NCBI RefSeq assembly: GCF_009192945.1
Contig: NZ_NSET01000021.1
Span: 1-64,000 of the forward strand
Direction of reading: 5' to 3'
DNA from: Xanthomonas maliensis
GTDB lineage: Bacteria > Pseudomonadota > Gammaproteobacteria > Xanthomonadales > Xanthomonadaceae
DNA length: 64,000 nt
In this document: one piece after another, positions 45,318-54,176 of the stretch
Layout of the letters: the number at the start of each line of letters is the position of its first letter
Numbering within the stretch: the first letter of the stretch is position 1
Notes under the pieces: generated by a model
Seen by the model: only the letters and a program-made list of their open reading frames with translations
What the model was told of the DNA's origin: nothing
Database searches by the model: none
Made by a program: the position numbers and the translations under genes

Positions 45318-46202
45318 TCACCCCCTGGCCAGCTCGGCGCGCTTGGCGGCGCGCGCGCTGCGGCACTGCTGGGCCAACTCGACGTGGACATAGTCCTTGA
45401 TGCTGCGCCAGGCCCCACCCCAGTCCAGGCCGGCCTGCTGCGCCAACTGGCCGTACACTGCATAGGCCTTGCCGGTCCATGGGTCTTCCATGTTCCATTG
45501 CAGCTTGCCGTCGCGGATGGGCGCGGCGTCCACCGCCAGGCCGTATTGGTGGCAGCTCTGCCACGCACCGGCACGGGTCGCCTTGCCGCCGCTCATCAGC
45601 TCGGCCTGGCGCTCGGGGCTGCGAAACCCCTCCACCAGCACCATTTCGTAGCCGTATTGGCGGCGCATGACCTCGAAGATGGCCAATACACGCTGCTGCA
45701 GGTCGGCATCGATGCGCTCCCATTTACGATCGGCGGTGACGATCTCCGGCATCACCCGACGAATCTCTTCGGTGGTGAACACCTGCGGCGGCGGCGGCGC
45801 GGGCGGCATCAGACGCTCGCCGCGCAGCAACTGCGCGATCATCGTGCTGGATTCGTTCATGTCCTCGCTCTGGAAGTCGTCCAGCACCACGTTCTGGCGC
45901 GTCAACAGGATCACCGCGGGCGGGACCACCAGCAGCAGCGCCGCGGCGGCGATCACCCAGGCATGACGGCGCAGCCCCTCGCCCAGGCCGCTCAGCTCGT
46001 GGCGCACGCTGCCACGCAACACTTCGCCGTGGCGCGAGGCACTGCGCCCCGCCCCACCGAGACGGGCGCCGATCCAGCCACGCACCCGCTCCCAGCGGTC
46101 CAACGCGCGCTCACCGGCAGCCGGAAACACCAGCAGGCCACAGACCACCACGACCAACAGCAGGAACACGACGGCGCCTACGGCAACAAACACACTCCCC
46201 AT
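45318..46202 (-). CDS. Membrane-anchored M15-family D-Ala-D-Ala carboxypeptidase-like protein
   Basis: 294 residues from the ATG at 46202. Two membrane helices (VVFLLLVVVVCGLLVF near the start, AWVIAAAALLLVVPPAVILL around 80-100) precede a C-terminal peptidase domain with GFRSPERQAEL, the zinc motif HQYGLAVD and DYVHVEL (VanY/M15 signature). By family it trims or cuts peptidoglycan cross-links. Within the T6SS locus it could open the wall for assembly of the trans-envelope complex, or be a membrane-held toxin-like protein; the absence of an obvious immunity gene favours the first. The downstream PAAR gene is 106 bases away. Confidence 0.8.
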   Translation of the reverse strand: MGSVFVAVGAVVFLLLVVVVCGLLVFPAAGERALDRWERVRGWIGARLGGAGRSASRHGEVLRGSVRHELSGLGEGLRRHAWVIAAAALLLVVPPAVILLTRQNVVLDDFQSEDMNESSTMIAQLLRGERLMPPAPPPPQVFTTEEIRRVMPEIVTADRKWERIDADLQQRVLAIFEVMRRQYGYEMVLVEGFRSPERQAELMSGGKATRAGAWQSCHQYGLAVDAAPIRDGKLQWNMEDPWTGKAYAVYGQLAQQAGLDWGGAWRSIKDYVHVELAQQCRSARAAKRAELARG

Positions 46203-46296
46203 GTCCCCGACAGCTCCTTGGTTGACGCGACACCCCCAGCCACTAGAATGCGGCAGGGACCGTTCCGGCAAAATGCCGATCCAACGCAAGGGCTGG

Positions 46297-47145
46297 ATGC
46301 ACTTGAATAATGGCGGAATAAATCGTCCAAGTCTTCTTTCTGGCGAGGGACAGCAGAAGCCGGCAGCTGCTGGTAGCAGCCGTATCCTGGCCGACATGGA
46401 GGGACGTGCGCCGGCAGGACCTGCGCAAAAAGTCCGCGCACCGGTGCGTGCGCCTGCGGCACCACGCAAGTGGCTGCTGTTCGCCGTCCTGGCCACCTTG
46501 CTCGCTCTGGCTGGCATTGCCCTGTGGAGCTGGCTGAGCCAACCCAAGGACGAATTCGCCGGTGGCGACAGCGCCGAGCCGTCCACGCCGCTGCCGGCCA
46601 GCGTCAGCGACCATGCCTCGTCCGATGCCGCCGGTGCGATGATCGTCGAGGATCCGGCCGCCCACGCCGCCGCGGCAGAAGCCCTGACGCCAGCACCGAC
46701 GGTGCCGCCGCCGGCAGGCGCTGCCGGCGAGCCGCTGGCCGCAGTCCCCGGCGACGCCGGCAAGCCGGCCACCGCAGCCACCACCAAGCCCCGGCCCGCC
46801 GGCGGCAAGGCGGCCGCTCCCCCCGCCAAGCAAGGCCGCGAGGACAGCGAGGATCTGCTCGGCACCCTGTTGGGCATCATCAAGCAGGACCCGAACAAGC
46901 CCAAGCACGAGTCGATGGACGCGCTCGTCGCGCAGATCCAGGCCGACGACAAGCGCGCCGCGGCCGAGGGCGACGCGGCGATGGACACCATCGATCCGTC
47001 CGCCGGCCGGACCTCCAACGACTCGGGGATCCAGGCGCAGTTGCGGCGTTGCCCCAAAGCCAACACCGTCGAAGGCATGGAGTGCCGGCGCAAGGTCTGC
47101 GCCAATGTGGCCGGCAAGGACCCCGCCTGCCCGGCCAGTCGCTGA
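46297..47145 (+). CDS. Single-pass membrane protein with Pro/Ala-rich region (T6SS-linked hypothetical)
   Basis: 282 residues from an ATG at 46297 with AAGGG upstream; ATG 46273 is an alternative. One membrane helix (WLLFAVLATLLALAGIALW) follows a ~55-residue cytoplasmic segment. Then comes a Pro/Ala/Lys-rich periplasmic linker, a helical stretch DLLGTLLGIIKQDPNKPKHE and a cysteine-containing tail (RRCPKANT, CRRKVC, DPACPASR). It is divergent from the M15 gene and ends the T6SS cluster. Function unknown; an envelope role is inferred. Confidence 0.6.
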   Translation: MHLNNGGINRPSLLSGEGQQKPAAAGSSRILADMEGRAPAGPAQKVRAPVRAPAAPRKWLLFAVLATLLALAGIALWSWLSQPKDEFAGGDSAEPSTPLPASVSDHASSDAAGAMIVEDPAAHAAAAEALTPAPTVPPPAGAAGEPLAAVPGDAGKPATAATTKPRPAGGKAAAPPAKQGREDSEDLLGTLLGIIKQDPNKPKHESMDALVAQIQADDKRAAAEGDAAMDTIDPSAGRTSNDSGIQAQLRRCPKANTVEGMECRRKVCANVAGKDPACPASR

Positions 47146-47164
47146 TCGGCCGAGCAGCCCCACT

Positions 47165-47184
47165 GGCCAGGCCGCGGCCTGGCC
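47165..47184. terminator. GC-rich palindrome after the T6SS cluster
   Basis: GGCCAGGCC-GC-GGCCTGGCC is a perfect 9-bp stem just after the gene ending at 47145 and before bioF. There is no T-tract, so terminator status is uncertain. Confidence 0.35.
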
Positions 47185-47292
47185 CGCCGCGCTAGCGAGC
47201 ACGACCGTCGGTCTGGGACGAACGGCAGGTGGCTGGTGGGAGTTACCGGCGTCACGCTACGCTAGCGCTCTTCCCTTTCGACGACACCCCTC

Positions 47293-48498
47293 ATGGACCG
47301 CCCTAATCTGCACGAACGGATTTCGTCGCTGCGCACGTTGCGCGTGGCCCAGCAACGTGTCCGGGTGCGGCGGCAGGTCGGTCGTCGTGACGGGGTGCGG
47401 CTGGAGCTCGACGGCCGCTGGCTGACCGGCTTCTGTTCCAACGACTATCTCGGCCTGTCGCAACAGTTCGAAGTGGTCGCCGCATTGCAGGACGCTGCAG
47501 CGCGCGATGGCGCCGGCGCCACCGCCTCGCATCTGATCTGCGGCCATCACAGCGCGCACGAAGCGCTTGAGCGCGAGATCGCCGAGTGGCTGGGCTATCC
47601 GTCGGCGCTGTTGTTCGGCAGCGGCTTCATCGCCAATCTCGCCGTGCAGCAAGCCTTGCTGAGCGAGGAAGACGATGTCTGCGTGCAGGATCGGCTCAAT
47701 CACGCCAGCTTGCTGGATGCCACCCGCCTGGCCGGCTGCCGCTTGCGCCGCTATCCGCACCTAGACGTCGAAGGTGCCATGCGTCAGCTCAAGGGGTCGC
47801 CCGAAGGCGCGGCGATGCTGGCCAGCGACGGCGTCTTCAGCATGGATGGCGATGTTGCGCCGCTGCGCGCCCTGAGCCTGGTCGCACGCATGCAACAGGC
47901 GCTGTTCTATGTCGACGACGCGCATGGCGTGGGCGTGCTCGGCCCGCAGGGGCGCGGCAGCGTCGCCGACGCCGGACTGGGCGTGACCGAGGTGCCGCTG
48001 CAACTGGTGACCTTGGGCAAGGCGTTGGGCGGCTACGGCGCGGTGGTCGTCGGCGAGCAGGCGCTGGTCGGCCATCTGGCCGAGACCGCACGCCCCTATA
48101 TCTACACGACCGCGCTGCCGCCGGCGCAGGTGGCCGCCAGTCTGGCTGCGGTGCGGCTGGCACGCCGCGACGAGTGGCGACGCGCTCGCCTGGTCGAATT
48201 GGTCGGCGCCTTCCGTGATGGCGCGCGCCGGCATGGCCTGGAGTTGATGGCCTCCGACACTGCCATCCAGCCACTGCTATGCGGCGAGGAAAGCACGGTG
48301 CTGGCGATGTCGGCCGCGCTCGAGCAGGCCGGGTTCCTGGTCAGCGCGATCCGTCCACCGACGGTCCCGGAAGGCAAGGCGCGACTGCGGGTGACGTTGT
48401 CGGCGCTGCACACGCCGCAGCAGGTACAGGCACTGGTCGAGGCGATCGCGCAGGCGCGCGACCGCCTGGATCAGCCTGAGCTGCGCGCCTCGGCCTGA
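47293..48498 (+). CDS. bioF: 8-amino-7-oxononanoate synthase
   Basis: 401 residues, PLP-dependent alpha-oxoamine synthase: [11 protein letters not shown] near residue 48, [45 protein letters not shown] and the PLP-lysine context [11 protein letters not shown]. It condenses pimeloyl-ACP and L-alanine in biotin synthesis. The next gene begins three bases after its stop, and bioH and bioC follow, so it probably heads a biotin operon. Confidence 0.96.
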   Translation: MDRPNLHERISSLRTLRVAQQRVRVRRQVGRRDGVRLELDGRWLTGFCSNDYLGLSQQFEVVAALQDAAARDGAGATASHLICGHHSAHEALEREIAEWLGYPSALLFGSGFIANLAVQQALLSEEDDVCVQDRLNHASLLDATRLAGCRLRRYPHLDVEGAMRQLKGSPEGAAMLASDGVFSMDGDVAPLRALSLVARMQQALFYVDDAHGVGVLGPQGRGSVADAGLGVTEVPLQLVTLGKALGGYGAVVVGEQALVGHLAETARPYIYTTALPPAQVAASLAAVRLARRDEWRRARLVELVGAFRDGARRHGLELMASDTAIQPLLCGEESTVLAMSAALEQAGFLVSAIRPPTVPEGKARLRVTLSALHTPQQVQALVEAIAQARDRLDQPELRASA

Positions 48499-48500
48499 GC

Positions 48501-48878
48501 ATGTCCGTCCCCACGCCGGCCCAGCGGCAGGTGTGGGAAGCGCTATCGCGGCTATATCTGGATGTTCCGTGCGAGGCCGAGCGCGAGGCGATCGTCCGCA
48601 CGCTGGCCAACGCCCCCTTTGCATTGACCGAGTTGCGGCAGATGCTGCTGCACGAAGTGCACCCGGTGTTGATCGGCAACCTGCGCAGCGCGGCCGGCGT
48701 GTGGGACGGCTTCGACGCCGACTGGCTGGCACAGGCGATCTGCGCATTCCGCGCCCGTCGCTGGCGCTGGCCTGACCGCTGCTGTTGGCGCGGCGAGGCT
48801 CGCCGGCATTGGGCATGGCTGGCGCCGCACATCGCCGCGCGACGCCGGCACGCGCCCGCCTCCGCACCGCCGACGTAA
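48501..48878 (+). CDS. DUF7079-like small protein between bioF and bioH
   Basis: 125 residues, three bases after bioF. WEALSRLYLDVPCEAEREAI, LRQMLLHEVHPVL and GVWDGFDADWLAQAI give a compact helical protein. I associate the pattern with the DUF7079 family found in many proteobacteria, whose function is unknown. The C-terminus is Arg/Trp-rich and ends in a Pro/Ala tail. Its position suggests co-expression with biotin genes, but no biotin role is known. Confidence 0.65.
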   Translation: MSVPTPAQRQVWEALSRLYLDVPCEAEREAIVRTLANAPFALTELRQMLLHEVHPVLIGNLRSAAGVWDGFDADWLAQAICAFRARRWRWPDRCCWRGEARRHWAWLAPHIAARRRHAPASAPPT

Positions 48879-49010
48879 GCGAACGACCACGGACGCAACG
48901 CCGTGCAGCCTCACATACGCGGCGCGATAGCGCTCCATCGTGTGACCCATCCGCACACGCGCGCCACAGACGACAAACGCGCGGGCGCCCGGATCGGCGA
49001 CAATGGCGAC

Positions 49011-49772
49011 ATGCATATCGATGTCATCGGCCAGGGGCCGGCACTGGTCCTGCTGCACGGCTGGGCGCTGCACGGTGGGGTGTTCGCTCCGCTGATCGAA
49101 CGGCTGGCGCCGCATTTCCAACTGCATGTGGTGGATCTGCCTGGCCATGGCCACAGCCACGACGACGCCACTCCGCTCGCCTTGCCACATGTGGTGGCGG
49201 CCATTGCTGCGGCCACCCCGCCGGCGGTGTGGATCGGCTGGTCGCTGGGCGGGCTGTTCGCGCTGCACGCAGCCGCGACCCAACCGCAGGTGCGCGCCCT
49301 GGCGATGATCGCCGCAACGCCGCGCTTCGTGCGGAGCAGCGACTGGCCCGACGCCGTCGAACGCAGCGTGTTCGCGCAGTTCGGCCAGGACCTGGAGCGC
49401 GACTACCGCGGCACCCTGGACCGCTTCCTGGCGCTGGACACGCTTGGCTCAGCGCATGGGCGCAGCGAGCTGCGCAGCTTGCGCGACACCCTCACCGCCC
49501 GCGGAACGCCCGCACCCAGCGCCTTGCAGGACGGTTTGCTGCTGCTGGAGCGCACCGATCTGCGGCGTGCGCTTGCGCAACTGGCGCGGCCCAGCCTGTG
49601 GATCGCCGGCCAACGCGATCGTCTGGTGCCGGCAGCCGGCATGCAGGCCGCCGCCGCGATCGCACCCGGCGGCCAGGTGCTCGCGCTCGCCGGCGGCGGG
49701 CATGCGCCCTTTCTTGGCCAGGCCGATCAGGTCGCCGAGGCGCTGCGCGGCTTCGCCACGTCCGTGCCGTGA
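49011..49772 (+). CDS. bioH: Pimeloyl-ACP methyl ester carboxylesterase
   Basis: 253 residues from the ATG at 49011; upstream in-frame codons are not family-like. Alpha/beta hydrolase: ALVLLHGWALHGGVFAPL, VDLPGHGHS, nucleophile elbow IGWSLGGLFA, GQRDRLVP (acid) and GGGHAPFLG (histidine). It frees pimeloyl-ACP from the methyl ester made by BioC. It lies between the DUF7079-like gene and an SDR gene on the same strand. Confidence 0.93.
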   Translation: MHIDVIGQGPALVLLHGWALHGGVFAPLIERLAPHFQLHVVDLPGHGHSHDDATPLALPHVVAAIAAATPPAVWIGWSLGGLFALHAAATQPQVRALAMIAATPRFVRSSDWPDAVERSVFAQFGQDLERDYRGTLDRFLALDTLGSAHGRSELRSLRDTLTARGTPAPSALQDGLLLLERTDLRRALAQLARPSLWIAGQRDRLVPAAGMQAAAAIAPGGQVLALAGGGHAPFLGQADQVAEALRGFATSVP

Positions 49773-49976
49773 CGCGCGACGCGGCCAGCAAGCGCGGCCA
49801 GGCGCGCAGCGCGTCCGCCGCCTTCCAGGCGATCATGGCCTTTGACAGGCGACTGCAGGCGCACTGACGCGCGTACGGCCGCGTGCGGGCATCCCAGTAG
49901 TCGGACGCACAGGGGCTGCCATGACGCTGGCCACCGTCTTCCCATACAGCGGCGCGCTTGCGCCAGGAGGTTAGCA

Positions 49977-50759
49977 ATGCAACTCGGAATCGCCGGACGC
50001 TGGGCGCTGGTGTGCGCTGCCAGCAAGGGACTGGGATTGGGTTGCGCGCGCGCCTTGGTCGGCGAAGGCGTCAACGTGGTGGTGGTGGCGCGCGGCCAGG
50101 AGGCGTTGGAGCAGGCTGCGCACGCGCTCCGGCAACTGCCGGGTGCCGGCCAGGTGCGCACCGTGGCGGCCGATATCACCAGCGTCGATGGCCGTGCCGC
50201 CGCGCTCGCGGCCTGCCCACAGGTGGACATCCTGATCAACAATGCCGGCGGCCCGCCGCCGGGCGACTTTCGCCAGTGGGAACGCAACGACTGGATGCGT
50301 GCGTTGGACGCCAACATGCTGGCACCGATCGAACTGATCCGCACCACCGTCGATGCGATGCGCGCGCGTCGATTCGGCCGCATCGTCAACATCACCTCCA
50401 GCGCGGTCAAGGCGCCGATCGAGTCGCTCGGCCTGTCCAATGGCGCACGTGCCGGCTTGACTGGTTTCGTCGCCGGGCTGGCGCGCACGCTGGTCGCCGA
50501 CAACGTCACCCTCAACAACCTGCTGCCCGGGCAGTTCGCCACCGACCGCCTGCGCAACAATTTCGCGGCCGCCGCCGCCCGCCAGGGCAGCAGCGTGGAG
50601 GCCGTGGCCGAGCAGCAGCGCGCGCGTATTCCGGCGGGACGGTTTGGCGAGGCCGACGAGTTCGGCGCGGCCTGCGCCTTCCTGTGCAGCGCCCAGGCCA
50701 GCTACATCACCGGCCAGAATCTGCTGATCGATGGCGGCGCCTATCCCGGCACCTTCTGA
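49977..50759 (+). CDS. Short-chain dehydrogenase-like protein with altered active site
   Basis: 260 residues from the ATG at 49977 with an AGGAGG site upstream. It keeps the SDR cofactor motif (VCAASKGLGLGCARAL), NNAG (ILINNAGGPPPG) and the C-terminal ITGQNLLIDGGAYPGTF. However, where classical SDRs have YxxxK (YSASKAGL), this protein reads LSNGARAGL, so Tyr becomes Ser and Lys becomes Arg. It may be an atypical SDR or have lost reductase activity. It lies between bioH and bioC; a role in biotin or fatty-acid metabolism is possible but not shown. Confidence 0.8.
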   Translation: MQLGIAGRWALVCAASKGLGLGCARALVGEGVNVVVVARGQEALEQAAHALRQLPGAGQVRTVAADITSVDGRAAALAACPQVDILINNAGGPPPGDFRQWERNDWMRALDANMLAPIELIRTTVDAMRARRFGRIVNITSSAVKAPIESLGLSNGARAGLTGFVAGLARTLVADNVTLNNLLPGQFATDRLRNNFAAAAARQGSSVEAVAEQQRARIPAGRFGEADEFGAACAFLCSAQASYITGQNLLIDGGAYPGTF

Positions 50760-50766
50760 CCGGGCC

Positions 50767-50802
50767 GTGCCTGCCTGCGCATGAACACGCGCAGGCAGGC
50801 AC
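50767..50802 (+). terminator. Hairpin between the SDR gene and bioC
   Basis: GTGCCTGCCTGCGC pairs perfectly over 14 bases with GCGCAGGCAGGCAC across an 8-base loop, seven bases after the SDR stop. No long T-tract follows, so it could be a terminator or an mRNA-stabilising stem. bioC starts 60 bases later. Confidence 0.6.
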
Positions 50803-50862
50803 AGCCAGCGGACCGACGTGGCGATTCCCTCGCCCCGTCGCAGCGGCGACAATAGCGGGGTA

Positions 50863-51747
50863 ATGGACAGTACTTTCGATTCCCGCCACGTCCGGCGCGC
50901 CTTCGCGCGTGCCGCCAACACCTATGCCGCTGCCGCCGCCCTGCAAGGCGAGGTGGAAAGCCGCCTGCTGGAGTCGCTCGACTATCTCGGCGACCGCCAG
51001 CCCCAGGTCGTGCTCGATGTCGGCGCCGGTCCGGGCCACGCCAGTGCGACGATCAAGAAGCGTTGGCCCAAAGCGCAGGTGATCGCGCTCGACCAGGCGT
51101 TGCCGATGCTGCGACAAGCGCGCAAGGCCGCCGGCTGGTGGAAACCATTCACCCAGGTCTGCGCCGATGCGCGCGCCCTGCCAGTGGCCGATGGCAGCGT
51201 CGATGTCATCTTCAGCAATCTGTGCCTGCAATGGGTGGACGATCTGCCAGCGGTCTTCGCCGGCTTTCGGCGTGCCTTGCGTCCCGGCGGCCTATTGCTG
51301 TGTTCGACCTTCGGCCCGGACACGCTGATCGAGCTGCGCGAGGCCTTCGCGCAGGCCGATCCGGCGCCGCACGTGAGCCGCTTCGCACCGATCGCGCAGT
51401 TCGGCGATGGCTTGATGCAAGCAGGCTTCCGCGATCCGGTGCTGGATCGCGATCTGTTCACCCTGACCTATCGCGACCTGCCGGCGCTGATGCGCGAGCT
51501 GCGCGCGATGGGGGCCACCAACGCGCTCAGCACGCGCCGCAGCACGCTGACCGGCCGCGGCCGCTTCGCGGCCGCCAGCGCCGCCTATGAATCCCTGCGC
51601 CGCCCCGACGGCACCCTGCCCAGCTCCTGGGAAGTGATCTACGCGCACGCGTGGGCGCCCGCAGCGGGCGCGCCGATTCGCGAGCGCGGCCAGGAGGTGG
51701 CCAGCGTACCGGTCGCGTCCATTCCGATCCGCCGGCGTCGCGACTAG
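50863..51747 (+). CDS. bioC: Malonyl-ACP O-methyltransferase
   Basis: 294 residues from the ATG at 50863. BioC features: N-terminal HVRRAFARAANTYAAAAALQ, SAM motif VVLDVGAGPGHAS, ALDQALPMLRQAR, and the substrate-channel segment SNLCLQWVDDLPAVF, then GLLLCSTFGPDTL. It methylates malonyl-ACP to disguise the biotin precursor for fatty acid synthesis. The C-terminus is Arg-rich. It is separated from bioH by the SDR gene and a hairpin. Confidence 0.94.
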   Translation: MDSTFDSRHVRRAFARAANTYAAAAALQGEVESRLLESLDYLGDRQPQVVLDVGAGPGHASATIKKRWPKAQVIALDQALPMLRQARKAAGWWKPFTQVCADARALPVADGSVDVIFSNLCLQWVDDLPAVFAGFRRALRPGGLLLCSTFGPDTLIELREAFAQADPAPHVSRFAPIAQFGDGLMQAGFRDPVLDRDLFTLTYRDLPALMRELRAMGATNALSTRRSTLTGRGRFAAASAAYESLRRPDGTLPSSWEVIYAHAWAPAAGAPIRERGQEVASVPVASIPIRRRRD

Positions 51748-51906
51748 AGCGTGTCACGCTCCAGGCTGTACACACCCTGCGGCGGGTGTCGCCGCTCACC
51801 GATAGGACACAGCATTACGTCCCATCCATCACGATCGGGCAGGCGTGGCGATGGCAGCGAGTAAACTTCCGCTGTTGCGGCCCCCGCCCACCAACCGGCC
51901 TTGCTC

Positions 51907-52812
51907 ATGTTGAAGTGGCTTCTCATCGCGCTGTTCATCGCATCGGCGCTCTACATCCATTACCGCGGTCGCGTGCGCCACCGGCTGAGCCGGCAGCTGC
52001 TGGACCACTCCACCTTCATGGCGCCGGTCAATGCGCTGATGTACCTGTGCTCGCGCGTACCGACCACGCCCTTCATCGATCCGGGCCGTGAGTTCCCGGA
52101 GCTGGCGCCGTTGCGCGCGCATTGGCCGCAGATCCGCGACGAGGCGGTGGCGTTGCAGCAGATGCAGAAGATCCGTGCGGCCGACGGCTATACCGACATC
52201 GGCTTCAACTCGTTCTTCCGTCGTGGCTGGAAGCGCTTCTATCTGAAGTGGTACGGCACCGCGCATCCGTCCGCTGCCGAGCTATGCCCGCAGACCACCG
52301 CGTTGCTGCGCTCCATCCCTACCGTCAAGGCAGCGATGTTCGCCGAGCTGCCGCCGGGGAGCGAGCTGCGTCCGCACCGCGACCCGTTCGCCGGCTCCAT
52401 GCGCCTGCACCTCGGCCTGGCCACGCCCAACGACGACCGCTGCTTCATCGAAGTCGACGGCCAACGCCATAGCTGGCGCGACGGCGAGTGGACCATGTTC
52501 GATGAAACCTATATCCACCACGCACGCAACGATACCGACCAGGACCGCATCATCCTGTTCTGCGATATCGAGCGGCCGATGCGCTGGCGCTGGGCACAGG
52601 CGCTCAACCGTCTGGTCGGCAAGACCCTGCTGGCTGCCGGCGCCTCGCCCAACCAGGACGGCGACCAGACCGGCGGCATCAACCGCGTGTTCCGCTATTT
52701 CTACGCCGCACGCCTGAAGGCCAAGGCGCTGAAGGAGCGCAACAACCCGCTGTATCAGATCCTGAAGTGGGGCCTGTTCGTGCTGGTGGTGGTCGCCATC
52801 GTGCGGCTGTAG
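51907..52812 (+). CDS. lpxO: LpxO-like lipid A hydroxylase (Asp/Asn beta-hydroxylase family)
   Basis: 301 residues from the ATG at 51907 (an in-frame TTG two codons earlier exists). N-terminal membrane helix (LLIALFIASALYI), then a 2-oxoglutarate/iron dioxygenase domain with the iron motif ELRPHRDPFAGSM (His, Asp), MFDETYIHHARND (second His) and RIILFCDIERP (Arg for 2-oxoglutarate). A C-terminal membrane helix closes the chain. LpxO adds a 2-hydroxyl group to lipid A acyl chains at the inner membrane. It stands alone on the plus strand. Confidence 0.88.
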   Translation: MLKWLLIALFIASALYIHYRGRVRHRLSRQLLDHSTFMAPVNALMYLCSRVPTTPFIDPGREFPELAPLRAHWPQIRDEAVALQQMQKIRAADGYTDIGFNSFFRRGWKRFYLKWYGTAHPSAAELCPQTTALLRSIPTVKAAMFAELPPGSELRPHRDPFAGSMRLHLGLATPNDDRCFIEVDGQRHSWRDGEWTMFDETYIHHARNDTDQDRIILFCDIERPMRWRWAQALNRLVGKTLLAAGASPNQDGDQTGGINRVFRYFYAARLKAKALKERNNPLYQILKWGLFVLVVVAIVRL

Positions 52813-53096
52813 TTTCCCGCGCGGGATCTTCTACGGGTTCATCCTTTAGCGCAGAGCGCGACAACGCCCGCCGCCGACGCCAACAATGGGCATGCACAAG
52901 GCGCTCACCGCCTTGCCGGTGTCGGGCGGGCGACAATGACGACGGGGCGTGGGCATCGTGGGCGCTGCGGCACAGCGCCCGGATGCGTCGGCGAAACGAT
53001 ACCTGCCGCAGACAGGCGCCATCCTCGCCCTGCGCTGCATTGCAGCCATGCTGTGTCGCGATCGACGGCCGTCCAACGGACAGCGCCCGGCAACGC

Positions 53097-53516
53097 TCAG
53101 CGTGAGACCTGGGCGATCCAGTCCTGCAGGTTGTAGTAGTTGGTGACGCGGGTCAGTTTGCCGTCGCGCACGTCGAAGAATGCACCGCCCGGCAGGACGT
53201 AGGTTTGCCCAGTGGCTTCCGGCAGCCCCTCGTCGGTGCTGTGGTAAACCCCATGCACCACGTACTCGGCACCGACCCGTGTGCCGTCCTCGCTGGCGGT
53301 CACCACGATGTCCTGCAGCTGCTCGCGGTAACTGTCGTTCATGCGCTGCAGGAAGGCGGCGAAAGCCTCCCGCCCGACCTCACGCGGCCCCTGGTTGAGA
53401 TCGTGGGCGACATCCTCGCTCAGGAAGGACAGCATGCCCTCCCAATCGCCGCGGTTGAACGCTGCGTAGTAGGCCTGAACCAGGCCGGTGGCGCGTTGCC
53501 GATTGCTCTCGCTCAT
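53097..53516 (-). CDS. NTF2/SnoaL-like ketosteroid-isomerase-related protein
   Basis: 139 residues of SnoaL/NTF2 fold: LVQAYYAAFNRGDWEGMLSF at the start (the cone helix), FAAFLQRMNDSYREQL, GAEYVVHGVYH, and FFDVRDGKLTRVTNYYNLQD at the end, the usual final strand of the family. No signal peptide. Members include isomerases and small cyclases; the substrate is unknown here. It is the last of a minus-strand group with the YdcF-like and PLP-enzyme genes, 42 bases after the YdcF-like gene's end. Confidence 0.85.
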   Translation of the reverse strand: MSESNRQRATGLVQAYYAAFNRGDWEGMLSFLSEDVAHDLNQGPREVGREAFAAFLQRMNDSYREQLQDIVVTASEDGTRVGAEYVVHGVYHSTDEGLPEATGQTYVLPGGAFFDVRDGKLTRVTNYYNLQDWIAQVSR

Positions 53517-53558
53517 GTCGGACCTGCCGCTTGGAAAGCGCCCATCATAGGCCTGCGC

Positions 53559-54176
53559 TCAGCCGCCCTGCATCACCAGATCGCGATGGAAGTAATAGAC
53601 CTCCTGCAGCAGGAAGCGCCAGCTGGTATGGAAGCTACGGAAGCGCGTGCTCGGGGTCGACGATGCCAAGGCCTCCACGCCCAGCTCCTGGCTCAGGCGC
53701 AGCGCGCGCGCCATGTGCAGCGGATCGCTGACGATGATCGCCCGCTGCATGCCGTTCTGCTGCATCAGCGCGCGCGCCTGCTCCAGGTTCTGGCGCGTGG
53801 TGCGCGAGCGCGTCTCGATCATGATCGCCTCGGCGGGCACGCCATGCCGCAACGCATAACGGCGGGCGACCTGCGATTCGGAAAACCGCGCGCCGTCGCC
53901 GAAGCCACCGGTGAACAGCAGCCGCGGCGCATAGCCCTGCGCGTAGAGATCCAGCGCATGCCGGATCCGTTCCTCGAACACGGGCGACGGGCGCGCGTCG
54001 TAGGCCGCCGCGCCCAGCACGATAATGACGTCTGCCGGCGCGGCCTGATCGCGATCGCCGACCCAGACGATCCAGCCGGCCACCGCCACCAGCCAGATCA
54101 GTGCCAACATGCACAACCGCCAGCACCAACCCCACAGGCCGAGTCCCCGCTTGCGCCGACTCACGCGCCCGCCCAT
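53559..54176 (-). CDS. YdcF-family (DUF218) membrane protein
   Basis: 205 residues from the ATG at 54176, 16 bases inside the preceding gene. An N-terminal helix (LWGWCWRLCMLALIWLVAVAG) precedes the DUF218 domain: ADVIIVLGAAAYDARPSPVF, FTGGFGDGARFSE, ETRSRTTRQNLEQAR and IIVSDPLHMARALRL. Members of this family act on envelope intermediates (for example ElyC-type), but the activity is not established here. Probably co-expressed with the PLP enzyme. Confidence 0.85.
   Translation of the reverse strand: MGGRVSRRKRGLGLWGWCWRLCMLALIWLVAVAGWIVWVGDRDQAAPADVIIVLGAAAYDARPSPVFEERIRHALDLYAQGYAPRLLFTGGFGDGARFSESQVARRYALRHGVPAEAIMIETRSRTTRQNLEQARALMQQNGMQRAIIVSDPLHMARALRLSQELGVEALASSTPSTRFRSFHTSWRFLLQEVYYFHRDLVMQGG

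Noticed and set aside
45212..45574. N-terminal extension of the PAAR protein into the gap and the M15 gene
   Set aside because: The extension is Arg/Ser/Pro-rich shadow sequence of the M15 gene in another frame; PAAR begins canonically at MSRPF.
46298..47145. Possible T6SS effector paired with the M15 gene
   Set aside because: It is a divergent single-pass membrane protein with a disordered linker; no toxin motif or immunity-like neighbour.
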